Shown: positions 34,368 through 43,537, counted from the stretch's first letter. The stretch: 64,000 bases of DNA from an uncultured Latescibacterota bacterium (GCA_951813615.1 OX638377.1:2790001-2854000); one strand, 5' to 3'. Notes: a model not told the origin generated them from the sequence alone. Numbers and translations: made by a program.

Positions 34368-35369
34368 TTAGAACTGTCCGCTGCGAGATTCGTATTTGGT
34401 CGGCTTACCCAAGCTCAGACCATCGGCCATAACCCACTCGGCCACAGTGCGCAGCATCTGCTCTGGGTCAACGCGCGGGGGGCCAAATTCCGCGCACAAG
34501 CGCCGACTATCTCCCAAGAGGGCGTCCGGAGCCTCCGCGCCCGTAAAGCGAGGCGTTTTGCCCATGATCTTCCCTAGCTGTTCAGCCAAGTCGCGCACGG
34601 ATAAGGTATCCGGGCCGGTCAAATTGATGACTTCGGCTGGACTATCGCACAGGGGGAAAAAGCGGCACAAATAGGCATTGGCGTCGCCCTGCCAAATTTG
34701 ATTGACGTATCCCATAGTCAGGTCAATTGGCTCTTGCTGCCACACCTTATCGGCCAGATCGCGGATGATGCCATAGCGCGGCTCAGTGGCGTAAAACAGC
34801 CGCACAATCAGCAAGGGCGTCCCCCGCACCCGCGACGCGTACTCGGCGACCCGCTCGCCGCCCAAGCGCGATTGGGCGTATTCGCCCACCGGACCCAAAG
34901 CCCCGTCTTCGGCCGCCCCCGGTCCCGGAGCCTTGGCATACGCATACACGTTGCCGGAACTCACATAGACGATCCGCGACTGGACGTAGCGCGCCATCAC
35001 CGCGCCGGGCAATGCGGTGTTCATCGCCCAAGTCGCGTCTTCATTGCCGGTGGCTCCAAACTTAAATCCGGCGAGGAAGAGAACATTGGGCGCATCGGGC
35101 AGTTCTTTCAGTGCCCCATCGGCCAGCAGGTCGCAGGCAATGGTTTGCACGCCGACGCTTTCCAAGTAGCGTCGCTTCTCTGCATCCCCAAAGCGCGCCA
35201 CCCCCATCACCTGCTGCGCCCCAGCCCGCACCAACAGTTCGGCCAAGGTCGGCCCCATCTTACCGCTAACCCCCAGCAGCAGGATCGGTCCATCCAACTG
35301 GCGCACGGCCTCCACGACTTCGGGCGTCGGAGTCGTCATGTCGTCTATGAGCGCGGCTTCGCTGACCAT
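34368..35369 (-). CDS. NAD-dependent epimerase/dehydratase family protein
   Basis: Extended short-chain dehydrogenase/epimerase with a Rossmann domain. The nucleotide-binding loop is ILLLGVSGKMGPTLAELL (a G-x-x-G-x-x-G variant). RIVYVSSGNVY carries the active-site Ser region, and GEYAQSRLGGE stands where the Tyr-x-x-x-Lys motif normally is (Tyr-x-x-x-Arg here, so Lys is replaced). I chose the ATG at 35369, which follows AAAGGTGA and lies 2 nt after the thrB stop; an upstream in-frame ATG would overlap thrB. The substrate is unknown, probably a sugar or sugar-nucleotide. Confidence 0.8.
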   Translation of the reverse strand: MVSEAALIDDMTTPTPEVVEAVRQLDGPILLLGVSGKMGPTLAELLVRAGAQQVMGVARFGDAEKRRYLESVGVQTIACDLLADGALKELPDAPNVLFLAGFKFGATGNEDATWAMNTALPGAVMARYVQSRIVYVSSGNVYAYAKAPGPGAAEDGALGPVGEYAQSRLGGERVAEYASRVRGTPLLIVRLFYATEPRYGIIRDLADKVWQQEPIDLTMGYVNQIWQGDANAYLCRFFPLCDSPAEVINLTGPDTLSVRDLAEQLGKIMGKTPRFTGAEAPDALLGDSRRLCAEFGPPRVDPEQMLRTVAEWVMADGLSLGKPTKYESRSGQF

Positions 35370-35371
35370 AT

Positions 35372-36295
35372 TCACCTTTCTTTTACGCATTGAACACCCT
35401 CGGCGGCTAGACCGAGGACCAAAGTTCGCACGGCAATCCCCTCTTTAGTCCACGCTTGCTGCATGGCATCGGCCACCTCTGTACCTTGGCCGCTGACCAG
35501 CGCCAACGCGGTCGGCCCGGCCCCGCTCAACGCCGCACCCAACGCCCCCGCCTCTGTAGCCGCGGTCAACACTGCCTCCATCCCCGGAATCAGGACCGTT
35601 CGATAGGGCTGGTGCAACCGATCTTGCATCCCAGTCCGCAGCAGGCTGTAGTCGCCCTGTTGCAGCGCAGCCACCAACAAGCCAACGCGCCCGGCGTTAA
35701 ATATCGCGTCCCGCCGCTCAACCCGCTCGGGCAGCACGCTCCGCGACTTAGAAGTGGGCAGGGGAAAATCTGGTACGGCCACGACCGCAGCCAAATCCCT
35801 CGGCGGCTCGATCCGCGCCCACGCAACCTCCTCGCCGTCCAAAGCCGCGATGACGATCCCTCCCAACACGCAGGGCGCAACATTGTCCGGGTGCCCCTCC
35901 ACAGCTACGCCCTGCCGCAAAATCTCTTCCCGATCCAGCCCCATCCCGCACAGTTCGGCTCCGGCGGTCAAGCCAGCGACTAGAGCCGCCGAACTGCTGC
36001 CCAGTCCGCTAGCCAGTGGGATCTGGCTGTCGATCACTAGACGCAGCCGCCCGGGCGTCTTGCCGGCTCGTGCATAGGCACGCGCTACCCCCTGATAGAC
36101 GGCATTGCGCTCGTCCAAAGGCACACTCCCACTCCCCTCACCCGTGGCCGCGATTTCCAAGCCCTCGCCTTCGCCTTCTTCCACGGTCAAATCCATGTAC
36201 AATTCCAGCGCCAATCCCAAGCAGTCAAAGCCCGCTCCAAGATTCGCCGACGTAGCCGGTGTGCGCACTCTCACCTGTTTCACTGCCTTGTCCAT
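35372..36295 (-). CDS. thrB: Homoserine kinase
   Basis: GHMP-family kinase phosphorylating L-homoserine in threonine synthesis. N-terminal VRTPATSANLGAGFDCLGLA and the ATP-binding PLASGLGSSSAALVAG are the ThrB signatures, and ALSGAGPTALAL near the C-terminus is the third GHMP motif. The ATG at 36295 gives 307 aa, the usual length. In-frame ATGs at 36313 and 36340 would extend it with residues unlike the family. No thrA or thrC is in the window; the two downstream genes are an epimerase and a toroid protein. It diverges from the amidohydrolase gene within about 50 bp. Confidence 0.93.
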   Translation of the reverse strand: MDKAVKQVRVRTPATSANLGAGFDCLGLALELYMDLTVEEGEGEGLEIAATGEGSGSVPLDERNAVYQGVARAYARAGKTPGRLRLVIDSQIPLASGLGSSSAALVAGLTAGAELCGMGLDREEILRQGVAVEGHPDNVAPCVLGGIVIAALDGEEVAWARIEPPRDLAAVVAVPDFPLPTSKSRSVLPERVERRDAIFNAGRVGLLVAALQQGDYSLLRTGMQDRLHQPYRTVLIPGMEAVLTAATEAGALGAALSGAGPTALALVSGQGTEVADAMQQAWTKEGIAVRTLVLGLAAEGVQCVKER

Positions 36296-36347
36296 GGAGG
36301 CTCTCTTATCCATCTTTACTGAAACCTCATCCCAACTCAATAAAACT

Positions 36348-37187
36348 ATGCGTATTGACTCTCATCTGCACGTCTTTGCCCGTCCCAGCGCCGAGTTTCC
36401 GCGCGAGATCACCGCAAGTATGCCCGCCGAGCGCCAAGCACCCGTCGAGGATCTCTTGGCGCACATGGCCGATCACGCCATCGACAAGGCCGTACTCGTA
36501 CAAACCGGCGGCACCAGCCTCGCGCATCACGCCTATCTACAACACTGCCTGCGCACCTATCCCGACCGCTTCTTGGGTATCGGCTTGATACCGCCTGACG
36601 CGCCTGCGCCCGCTGACCACATGGATCGCCTCGCCGAACACGGCTCAATCATCGGCTTCCGGCTCCGCTCACTCGGCGACTTTTCTCGTCCGATATGGGA
36701 ACACGCCGCCCGCAAAAACTACGTGCTCTGGCTCTACTTGCGCGCGACCTCCGCCCCGCTAGTGCCCCAATTCCTCACGGATTTTCCCCAAGTGCGCGTC
36801 GTAATCAATCACCTCATGGTCTGCCCACGCGAAGATCGATTTTCTTGGGATGCCAAGGGCCGCCCGCAGATCGACACAGAGATGCCGCCGCCGACTGGGT
36901 TTCTCGGGCCCGCGCCCAATTCGCCCAACGTCTGCGTCCACCTGTCGGGCCAATACGCTATGAGCAAGGCGGCCTATCCCTATCCCGACTTGGACGCTTG
37001 GCACCGCAGCCTGCTGGACGCTTTTGGTGCCGAACGCCTGCTGTGGGCTTCGGATTTTCCCTGGATTGTCGCCGACCCCGGCTACGGCGAGTGCGTCGAG
37101 GTCCTCGACCACCTGCTGCCCGACCTGAGCAGCGAGCAGCGCCAGCTCATCATGGGAGAGACCGCGCGGCGGTTTCTTGGCTTTTGA
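36348..37187 (+). CDS. Amidohydrolase family protein (ACMSD/TIM-barrel type)
   Basis: 279-aa metal-dependent hydrolase of the amidohydrolase_2 group, starting at ATG 36348 (MRIDSHLHVFARP; the HLH pair are metal ligands). VVINHLMVCP provides a central His, and LLWASDFPWI carries the C-terminal Asp expected at the active site. Relatives include 2-pyrone-4,6-dicarboxylate lactonases, ACMSD and L-fucono-lactonases, so a decarboxylase or lactonase reaction is likely but the substrate is open. A longer frame extending to 36105 overlaps thrB and is rejected. Confidence 0.87.
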   Translation: MRIDSHLHVFARPSAEFPREITASMPAERQAPVEDLLAHMADHAIDKAVLVQTGGTSLAHHAYLQHCLRTYPDRFLGIGLIPPDAPAPADHMDRLAEHGSIIGFRLRSLGDFSRPIWEHAARKNYVLWLYLRATSAPLVPQFLTDFPQVRVVINHLMVCPREDRFSWDAKGRPQIDTEMPPPTGFLGPAPNSPNVCVHLSGQYAMSKAAYPYPDLDAWHRSLLDAFGAERLLWASDFPWIVADPGYGECVEVLDHLLPDLSSEQRQLIMGETARRFLGF

Positions 37188-37257
37188 TGAAGGACGCGGC
37201 TGCTGGTAGTCGCAATTCGGCCGCAAGTGCGGATGTCGTCAAGGGCGAGGACGATTA

Positions 37258-37944
37258 TTAGAGATTATTGGCACTTGTTAGCCGGTGGAGCATGCGTGCA
37301 GCTAAGTGAGGTGGCACTTTTTCATGGAGTGCCATCAATTCGTCTCTGTGACAATGACGAAGAAGCTTCCCACTTCCACAAGGGCATTGCCAATGTCCCT
37401 TAGGCCAATCCAAGGATAACAATCTCAAGTAGTAGATGAGGCATGTCTGTTTATTCGGTATGCCCAAAGCATGGGCATATGCCTCCACAAGCCCCTTAGA
37501 CCCATGGGACCATTCTCCGAATGGCCACTTTCCGGTCTTTTCAAACCAGTACTGACTCAAAAAGAACTCATACAATGGGCCGTCTATGAAAGCATTGAAT
37601 GAATGATCCTCGGCGCAGATCAGCCAATTCTCCCATACAGTAATGCAACACTCGCCATTACTATTATTAACATGGCGATCTAGCGATCTCGGGATTCGGC
37701 CCCCGATCTCGAATACTTTGGGTTCGCGAATCGGATACTTATCAGATAGGACTATCCTGATATCGTACTCTGATATGGGGCCCGCCGGGTTAGAAATTTC
37801 CCCGTTTTCAAGGAGCAGGTAGTTCCCACTAACGACAACGTCAGGACCATCGCGTATAGCACTCAATTTAGGTTGGTCAAACGCGATGGCATCCTTCACT
37901 TCTACTAAGCTCAGTTTCTGCGATGCTCTTGCTACCTTGCCCAA
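37258..37944 (-). CDS. CBASS E2-like conjugation protein with C-terminal SEC-C motif
   Basis: 228-aa protein forming the third gene of the CD-NTase operon. Residues ~15-135 match the pattern of bacterial E2 (UBC-like) proteins: YDIRIVLSDKYPIREPKVFE, then RHVNNSNGECCITVWENW with the candidate active-site cysteine at 99 or 100. Residues 187-199 (CPCGSGKLLRHCH) form a SEC-C zinc motif. In short type II CBASS, an E2 without E1 or JAB modifies the CD-NTase; that role is inferred here from gene order and motif. Translation is probably coupled to the CD-NTase gene, with which it overlaps by 13 nt. GC content is low. Confidence 0.75.
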   Translation of the reverse strand: MGKVARASQKLSLVEVKDAIAFDQPKLSAIRDGPDVVVSGNYLLLENGEISNPAGPISEYDIRIVLSDKYPIREPKVFEIGGRIPRSLDRHVNNSNGECCITVWENWLICAEDHSFNAFIDGPLYEFFLSQYWFEKTGKWPFGEWSHGSKGLVEAYAHALGIPNKQTCLIYYLRLLSLDWPKGHWQCPCGSGKLLRHCHRDELMALHEKVPPHLAARMLHRLTSANNL

Positions 37945-39176
37945 GGTTTCGACTGTGTTCCTGTTTGCCGGACTTTATTGATCGCAGCTTCAGCCCGATT
38001 CATGTCATCTCTACTTGAGGTCGAGGGGGTAATGGCTTTCAACGTCCGGGCCACAAGATTAGTGCCAAGGCCCTCTTGTAGGATCTGAGGCATGGCGTCA
38101 AACGAGTGTCCCCGGAGATAAGACGCGAAATCACGACGGGCTTTCTCCAGCCAGTTATAGAAATTCTTGCGCTTTTTTGGCTCTTCGGACCACTTATCAG
38201 CGAAGTTTTCTGCCGGATCCACGGGATTCTCGATCCACGCCTCGTCGCCTCGATACTCTATGTACTCTTCCATACCTGTAAGGATGCTTATCAAGGCACC
38301 AGCAATTGTTTTTTCTTCGTTATAAGAATGACCAGCCAGCGTCGTGATGATGATCGAACTCGGCTTGTGTTTCCCATCATCAGCAAACATGCTATCCCTA
38401 TGACGTTTCAGAAGTTGGATGGCTCGTTGTAGCGGCGTCTTGACCTTATAATCCGGAATCTCGTCAACGCTTGCCGTGATTATAATATCCTCAGTACCTG
38501 CCATGCCCCCCTGGCGTCTTGCAAAGGCTTTTTTCTGCTCTCTTAACTGAGCAGTCATCCGGCTCCGGAACCAAGCAGCATAACCCATCGGATTGCTCTG
38601 AGGCCAGTCTTCCGTACGGTACGCATACTGCGGCAAGGTATTATCGGTGATAGCGATCGACTGACCCGATAAAGCACCATCCTTGGCGAGGCTACTGTAG
38701 CCACGTTGTTGGAGTTTCTCTTGGTATCTTTGGGCATCAGGAAGGGCGGGCAACACATCCATATGAAACCGAGTGGACTCTGCATAATGCAGGGTCCAAC
38801 AGTACCGATTTTCCTCTAACGGATTCTTCATATTGTGCGCATTGACGTAACCCTCGACTTCATAACCAACTGCCTTCTTCAGGCTCTTTTGCGTAAACTC
38901 CTTTTTTGACGCTTTGAGCAGACAGACTAGATCAATGTCGTACTCGTCGGCGTCGTTCAGCGGCCGGGTAACTGTACCCAACAGGAATGAGCCTTGCAAG
39001 GAGATGGCAGGCTCGTAACGAGCCAAGGTAGACTCGTTACGGTCGAGCCAATCGCCGAGGGCCTTGTAGCGGCTTTCAGCTTCCTCATATTGGGCCTGCG
39101 AGATGTCTAGGGCATCCGCAATTTTTTCAAGAACATCATCATGGGTCTGTGCAAGTTGCTTCTCGTGAGTTGTCAT
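37932..39176 (-). CDS. CBASS CD-NTase (cGAS/DncV-like nucleotidyltransferase)
   Basis: 414-aa cyclic-oligonucleotide synthase of the CD-NTase family, which makes a second messenger on phage infection. The nucleotidyltransferase motif is complete: GS at 62-63 (LQGSFLLGT), the metal-binding pair Asp80 and Asp82 (DEYDIDLVC), and a third acid Asp140 (RFHMDVLPALPD). Residues ~230-330 form the typical helical partner domain (TPLQRAIQLLKRHRD). The C-terminus ends SKPWAR, not the Gly or Ala tail common in E1-E2-bearing type II systems. It overlaps the effector gene by 38 nt and the E2-like gene by 13 nt. The cyclic product cannot be predicted. Confidence 0.9.
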   Translation of the reverse strand: MTTHEKQLAQTHDDVLEKIADALDISQAQYEEAESRYKALGDWLDRNESTLARYEPAISLQGSFLLGTVTRPLNDADEYDIDLVCLLKASKKEFTQKSLKKAVGYEVEGYVNAHNMKNPLEENRYCWTLHYAESTRFHMDVLPALPDAQRYQEKLQQRGYSSLAKDGALSGQSIAITDNTLPQYAYRTEDWPQSNPMGYAAWFRSRMTAQLREQKKAFARRQGGMAGTEDIIITASVDEIPDYKVKTPLQRAIQLLKRHRDSMFADDGKHKPSSIIITTLAGHSYNEEKTIAGALISILTGMEEYIEYRGDEAWIENPVDPAENFADKWSEEPKKRKNFYNWLEKARRDFASYLRGHSFDAMPQILQEGLGTNLVARTLKAITPSTSSRDDMNRAEAAINKVRQTGTQSKPWAR

Positions 39177-40146
39177 CTGTCAACCTATATATGGGTACGA
39201 ATTCTTCAGCGGATTCGCAGAAGAATTCAGAGTGGAGGATTGATTTTTGTTGGCGAGCCTCAAAAAACGCCAAGTCCTTTAAGTCCTGAATGCGTCTGGT
39301 GTTATCAAGTGTGAAGAATCCATCAGGAACTGGCGGAGAAATTCTGTATATCGCTTCTCTCTTATGAGGATCGCCTGTAATGGTCCGTGCGATTCCGAGT
39401 GAATTGCACGACTGACCGGCCATGAATAGATCGGCGATTTCTGGAGCTAGTCTGATCGCGCCATATGCCTCCCGCAAGAATTTAATAGTTTCAAGACACC
39501 CGAGACTCAGGACCTTTAAGTCGGAAGCCGGCCAATCAAGTGTAGCAGTTGCTTCGACCACGGCTATGCCGGTTGGATTATTTGCCCAGATACCGCCATC
39601 GTAGAGCCCGACATCGTTGGCAGTTATGTGCTGGGCGAGAAAGGTTGTTGCCGCGGCAGTTGCCATCGCCACATCCACGACCTGTTCCTTATAATCCGTT
39701 TGAAAACGGAGATGATGAGCAGTCTTATAGAGGTAGACACTCTGTTTCTTGGCATGCCACGCTGGGATCATTAGTCGAGTTCGGGCATTCCCCAACCGCT
39801 GCTCGCCAAATGCTTCTCTCAGAGCTTCATACAACGGTTTGGAGCTGTATTTCGGTCCCCAAAAGAGCCATTTGCCGGATCGACACTTACCAGCCAGCCA
39901 GCCCGTGATGCCCGATTTGGTTTGACTAAAGATCGTCGGCCCTTTCTCTTCGTACAGTTTCAGGATATCAGCGGCTGTCATGCCAAGCGCGAGACCGATG
40001 GCAATTATCCCGCCGGTCGATGTGCCGGCGATCAAGTCAAAGTAGCATCCGATGGGATGTTTAAGGCTCTTTTCTAATTCTGCAAGGAAGGCAGCCGGAA
40101 ATGTGCCCCGGATTCCACCACCATCAATGGCCAAAATTCTTCTCAA
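39139..40146 (-). CDS. capV: CBASS effector: patatin-like phospholipase (CapV type)
   Basis: 335-aa patatin-fold lipase, the first gene of the CBASS operon. The anion loop is DGGGIRG (8-14), the nucleophile elbow is GTSTG with Ser43, and the catalytic Asp183 lies in DGG. CapV-type effectors degrade the inner membrane after binding a cyclic dinucleotide, killing the infected cell. The start is TTG at 40146, preceded by GGGAAGAGAG. Downstream the CD-NTase start lies inside its 3' end. Assignment as a CBASS effector rests on the neighbouring CD-NTase. Confidence 0.9.
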   Translation of the reverse strand: MRRILAIDGGGIRGTFPAAFLAELEKSLKHPIGCYFDLIAGTSTGGIIAIGLALGMTAADILKLYEEKGPTIFSQTKSGITGWLAGKCRSGKWLFWGPKYSSKPLYEALREAFGEQRLGNARTRLMIPAWHAKKQSVYLYKTAHHLRFQTDYKEQVVDVAMATAAATTFLAQHITANDVGLYDGGIWANNPTGIAVVEATATLDWPASDLKVLSLGCLETIKFLREAYGAIRLAPEIADLFMAGQSCNSLGIARTITGDPHKREAIYRISPPVPDGFFTLDNTRRIQDLKDLAFFEARQQKSILHSEFFCESAEEFVPIYRLTDDNSREATCTDP

Positions 40147-40412
40147 TATGGCTCTCTTCCCTTGTTGTGAAGGACAAATTTGATTCCCAGTTACAGCAAC
40201 GATACGACTGCTCTGGACGGGCGACCCACGTCATATCGTAGGAATAGCTACACACCTTTTACCTCTCCATTTCACATTCCGGCCACTGTCAGGCTTTGGC
40301 ACTACATAATGTGGCATTTGGGTCTCAGCATAGTTAACCGCAGCTATATGTGCTATGCAACAACCTATCTGATTTTAAGAATTATGTCAACCTAAAGTGG
40401 CAAAATAAATTC
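40147..40412. other. Intergenic region upstream of the CBASS operon
   Basis: AT-rich spacer between the obg terminator-like hairpin and the capV start. It holds no credible reading frame. It presumably carries the CBASS promoter on the minus strand, but I could not identify convincing -35/-10 boxes. Confidence 0.4.
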
Positions 40413-40435
40413 TGCGAATGCTCAGGACATTCGCA
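40413..40435 (-). terminator. Hairpin overlapping the obg stop codon
   Basis: TGCGAATG (40413-40420) and CATTCGCA (40428-40435) form a perfect 8-bp stem with a 7-nt loop that contains the obg stop codon. On the minus strand the stem is followed by GAATTTATTTTG, a weak T-rich tract, consistent with a terminator ending the dnaB-obg message before the CBASS operon. Confidence 0.55.
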
Positions 40436-41423
40436 ACTCGTCAGCGCGCAACTTCTTCACCGCCTGTCCCACACCACGCAGCATCTCAGGCACCCCGCGA
40501 CCGCTGACGGCCGAGATCAAAAAGCGCGGCGCACGCAGATCGGCAAACGGATCTTCGAAATCCGCGCCCGGCCCCAGCAAATCGGCCTTAGTCAGCGCAA
40601 TCCCAGCGGGCTTGTGCCGCATCCCCTCGTCGAAAGCATCCAACTCGCCGCGGAGGGTCTCTAGCTCGCCGCGCGGGTCCGGGCTAGTGCAATCAATGGC
40701 AAACAGCAGAATGCGCGTGCGCTCAATGTGGCGCAAAAACCGCATGCCCAAGCCCTTGCCCTCATGCGCCCCCTCGATCAGCCCAGGCAAGTCGGCCAAC
40801 ACAAAACTCTCGCCCTCGGCCCACTGCACAATCCCCAAGTGAGGCTCTAAAGTCGTGAAGGGATAGTCAGCAATTTTGGGACGGGCCGCAGAAAGCCGCG
40901 ACAGCAGCGTGGATTTGCCCGCATTGGGAAAGCCCACCAGCCCCACATCCGCTAGCAACTTCAGCTCGAGCCGCACCACCATTTGCTCGCCCTCTCGCCC
41001 GGGATCGGCGCGTCGTGGAGCCTGCACACGAGGTGTGGCAAAGCGGGCATTGCCCCGGCCCCCGCGCCCACCCTCCAGCAGCACCAACTCCTGCCCATCC
41101 TCGACCATGTCGCGGATCAGCGCACCCTTTTCGTCGCGCAAGAGGGTGCCCGGCGGCACGCAGATGATCGCGTGCTCGCCGCGCGGGCCCGTCCGGCGCT
41201 TGCCCTCGCCGTGGCCACCGCGACCGGCGCGGATGTGGCGTTGGTAGCGAAAGTCGTGCAGCGTGTTGAGTTGGGCATCGACGCGGAAAATCACATCGCC
41301 GCCATCGCCACCATCGCCACCATCCGGCCCGCCGCGCGGCACAAACTTCTCGCGCCGAAACGAACAGCAGCCACTGCCGCCATGGCCCGACTCCACCGTG
41401 ATGGTTATTTCGTCAATGAACAT
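40422..41423 (-). CDS. obg: GTPase Obg/CgtA
   Basis: Essential ribosome-associated GTPase. From the ATG at 41423 the protein begins MFIDEITITVESGHGGSGCC, the Obg-fold glycine-rich domain (GGPDGGDGGDGGDVIF). The G domain follows, with GFPNAGKST (G1), DLPGLIEG (G3) and LTKADLLG (G4). It is 333 aa and lacks the C-terminal OCT extension of some homologues. A 26-residue in-frame extension upstream is rejected because it lies within the dnaB gene; the chosen ATG lies 8 nt after the dnaB stop. It ends in a hairpin at 40413-40435. Confidence 0.95.
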   Translation of the reverse strand: MFIDEITITVESGHGGSGCCSFRREKFVPRGGPDGGDGGDGGDVIFRVDAQLNTLHDFRYQRHIRAGRGGHGEGKRRTGPRGEHAIICVPPGTLLRDEKGALIRDMVEDGQELVLLEGGRGGRGNARFATPRVQAPRRADPGREGEQMVVRLELKLLADVGLVGFPNAGKSTLLSRLSAARPKIADYPFTTLEPHLGIVQWAEGESFVLADLPGLIEGAHEGKGLGMRFLRHIERTRILLFAIDCTSPDPRGELETLRGELDAFDEGMRHKPAGIALTKADLLGPGADFEDPFADLRAPRFLISAVSGRGVPEMLRGVGQAVKKLRADELRMS

Positions 41424-41431
41424 GAAGGCGG

Positions 41432-42814
41432 CTAATATTCTTCCGGCTCCGTCCGCCATCCGGGTGCCATCGCCTCGTACGTGGCACTCTCCTTGTTCCA
41501 CATCAAATCCACCGCGCCAACCGGGCCGTTGCGCTGCTTGCCGATGATGATCTGGGCAAGGCCTTCGAGGCTCTCACCGTCCGGGGACTTGAGATCGTAC
41601 ATCTCCGGGCGATAGATGAACATCACCACATCGGCATCCTGCTCCAAGCTGCCCGACTCCCGCAGGTCCGATAGCTGCGGCCGCCGATCCGTGCGGCTTT
41701 CTACGGCGCGCGACAACTGCGACAGGGCCAATACCGGCACGTCCAATTCTTTCGCCATGGCCTTGAGGCCGCGCGAGATATGCGAAATCTCCTGCTCGCG
41801 GCTCTGTGCCCTAACATGTCCACTCATAAGTTGGAGATAGTCGATTATGACCATGCCGACCCCATGCTCTCGCTGCAGCCGCCGCGCCTTGGCTCGCGCT
41901 TCGAGCACCGAGATGCCGGGGGTGTCGTCGATGTAGATTGGTGCCCGGGCTAAGCGTTCGATATTGTGCGTTAGGTTCATCCAATCTTCGTCGCTCAGCC
42001 GCCCAGTGCGCAGCTTGTGCAAATCGACCTTGGTCTCGACGCTGAGCAGCCTCTGAGCTAGTTGCATCTTAGACATTTCCAAACTGAAAATCGCCATCCC
42101 GACCCCAGCGTCCACGGCCGCATTGCGCGCTAGCGTCAGCGCGAAGGCCGTCTTGCCGACACTGGGCCGCGCCGCAAGAATGATCAGGTCGCCCTTCTGA
42201 AAACCCGACATCTGGTCGTTGAGTTCGCGAAAACCCGTATCCACCCCCAAGACCGTGCCCGCCCCCGCGTGGACGTGTTCGAGGTGCTCGAACGTTTCGC
42301 CCATCACCTTTTCCAGCGGCTCAAAGCCCTCGCCGATTTGGTTTTCGCTCAGGGTGAAAAGCTGCTGCTCGGCATTATCGAGTAGGGTCTGGACATCCTC
42401 GTCGGCCGCGTACGCCCGCTCGATGACTCCGCTGGCGGTCTCGATCAACTTGCGACTCAGCGCCTTCTCGAAGACGATCCGTGCGTGAAAGTCGATATTA
42501 GCCGTCGTAGCCACTTCAGACCCCAGCTTGGCCAGATAGACGACCCCGCCGACGTCGTCGAGTTGGCCGCGGCGCTTGAGTTCCTCGGTCAGGGTTAGCT
42601 GATCAACCGCCGTGCCCTGCTCAAACAGGGTACTCATGGCCGCGAATATCCGGCTGTGGGGCGCGTGGTAAAAACAGCTTTCGTCGAGGATTTCAACGGC
42701 GCGGACGATGGCCCGCTGCTCTAGCATCATCGCCCCGAGCACGGCCTGCTCGACCTCTACGGCCTGCGGCGGCATCCGCCCGAGATCCTGTGCCTCCGTT
42801 GGAATTTGGGTCAT
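41432..42814 (-). CDS. dnaB: Replicative DNA helicase DnaB
   Basis: 460-aa hexameric replicative helicase. The N-terminal DnaB domain begins at PPQAVEVEQAVLGAMMLEQR. The RecA-like C-terminal domain has Walker A ARPSVGKTAFAL near residue 210, the Walker B region MVIIDYLQLMSG, and LSQLSRAVESRTDRRPQLSD typical of DnaB. No intein is present. It lies between the uracil-DNA glycosylase gene (18-nt gap upstream) and obg (8-nt gap downstream), suggesting one transcription unit. Confidence 0.97.
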   Translation of the reverse strand: MTQIPTEAQDLGRMPPQAVEVEQAVLGAMMLEQRAIVRAVEILDESCFYHAPHSRIFAAMSTLFEQGTAVDQLTLTEELKRRGQLDDVGGVVYLAKLGSEVATTANIDFHARIVFEKALSRKLIETASGVIERAYAADEDVQTLLDNAEQQLFTLSENQIGEGFEPLEKVMGETFEHLEHVHAGAGTVLGVDTGFRELNDQMSGFQKGDLIILAARPSVGKTAFALTLARNAAVDAGVGMAIFSLEMSKMQLAQRLLSVETKVDLHKLRTGRLSDEDWMNLTHNIERLARAPIYIDDTPGISVLEARAKARRLQREHGVGMVIIDYLQLMSGHVRAQSREQEISHISRGLKAMAKELDVPVLALSQLSRAVESRTDRRPQLSDLRESGSLEQDADVVMFIYRPEMYDLKSPDGESLEGLAQIIIGKQRNGPVGAVDLMWNKESATYEAMAPGWRTEPEEY

Positions 42815-42832
42815 GGCTCAGCTCCAAAAAAT

Positions 42833-43519
42833 CTAGAGTTCGACTCCGTCGTATATCTTCCGCACCCGCTTCATGTCCTCCCAAGTCGGGCGCTTCCACT
42901 GGGAGTTGCGCAAGAGGGCCGCCGGGTGATACGTGGCCACCAAGGGGATGCCCTCGTAGTGGTGATCCTGGTCGCGCAAGCGGCCCATGGGCTCGCTGCT
43001 GCGGAGCAAGGTCTGCGCGGCAAAGCGGCCCAAGGTGCAGATGACGCGGGGCTGGACGATTTCGATCTGGCGCTTGAGATACGGCTCGCACTGCTCGATC
43101 TCGTCGGGCTGGGGGTCGCGGTTATTCGGCGGGCGGCACTTGAGGATGTTGCAGATATAGACCTCGTCGCGGGATAGCCCCATAGCCTCGATGATCTTGG
43201 TCAGCAGTTGCCCGGCTTTCCCCACGAAGGGCTGGCCCATGCGGTCTTCCTCGGCTCCTGGGGCCTCGCCGATGAACATGATGCCGGCCGCTGGATCGCC
43301 GCTACCAAACACAAAGTTTTGCCGCGTCGTGCCCAGCCGACAGCGAGTGCATTCGCAGATCTGCAGGCGAAAGGCCTCTAAAGTGTCAACCACTGATTCC
43401 TCCGTGCTGTGCTGCTCCACAGCCGATTCTGGTGAGGTGAATTGGGTCCCCTCAAAAGCCACTAAATCGGTTAAATAGCGCCGGGCCTCTGCTAGGGGGT
43501 CTGTACGTTGATCGTTCAT
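42833..43519 (-). CDS. Type 4 uracil-DNA glycosylase (4Fe-4S)
   Basis: 228-aa family 4 uracil-DNA glycosylase that removes uracil from DNA. The motif [20 protein letters not shown] and the [11 protein letters not shown] motif carry the uracil-pocket residues. Cysteines in [16 protein letters not shown] and EQCEPYL match the iron-sulfur ligands of the family. The first ~45 residues are an acidic extension of low conservation. The gene is just upstream of dnaB on the same strand. Confidence 0.93.
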   Translation of the reverse strand: MNDQRTDPLAEARRYLTDLVAFEGTQFTSPESAVEQHSTEESVVDTLEAFRLQICECTRCRLGTTRQNFVFGSGDPAAGIMFIGEAPGAEEDRMGQPFVGKAGQLLTKIIEAMGLSRDEVYICNILKCRPPNNRDPQPDEIEQCEPYLKRQIEIVQPRVICTLGRFAAQTLLRSSEPMGRLRDQDHHYEGIPLVATYHPAALLRNSQWKRPTWEDMKRVRKIYDGVEL

Positions 43520-43537
43520 TAACGTTGATATCTTCCT

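Noticed and set aside
37932..37944. Programmed frameshift between CD-NTase and E2-like gene
   Set aside because: The 13-nt overlap is explained by ordinary translational coupling; no slippery sequence is seen.
40180..40395. 71-codon plus-strand frame in the spacer upstream of the CBASS operon
   Set aside because: No ribosome-binding site, low-complexity composition and no family resemblance; the spacer is more likely promoter DNA.
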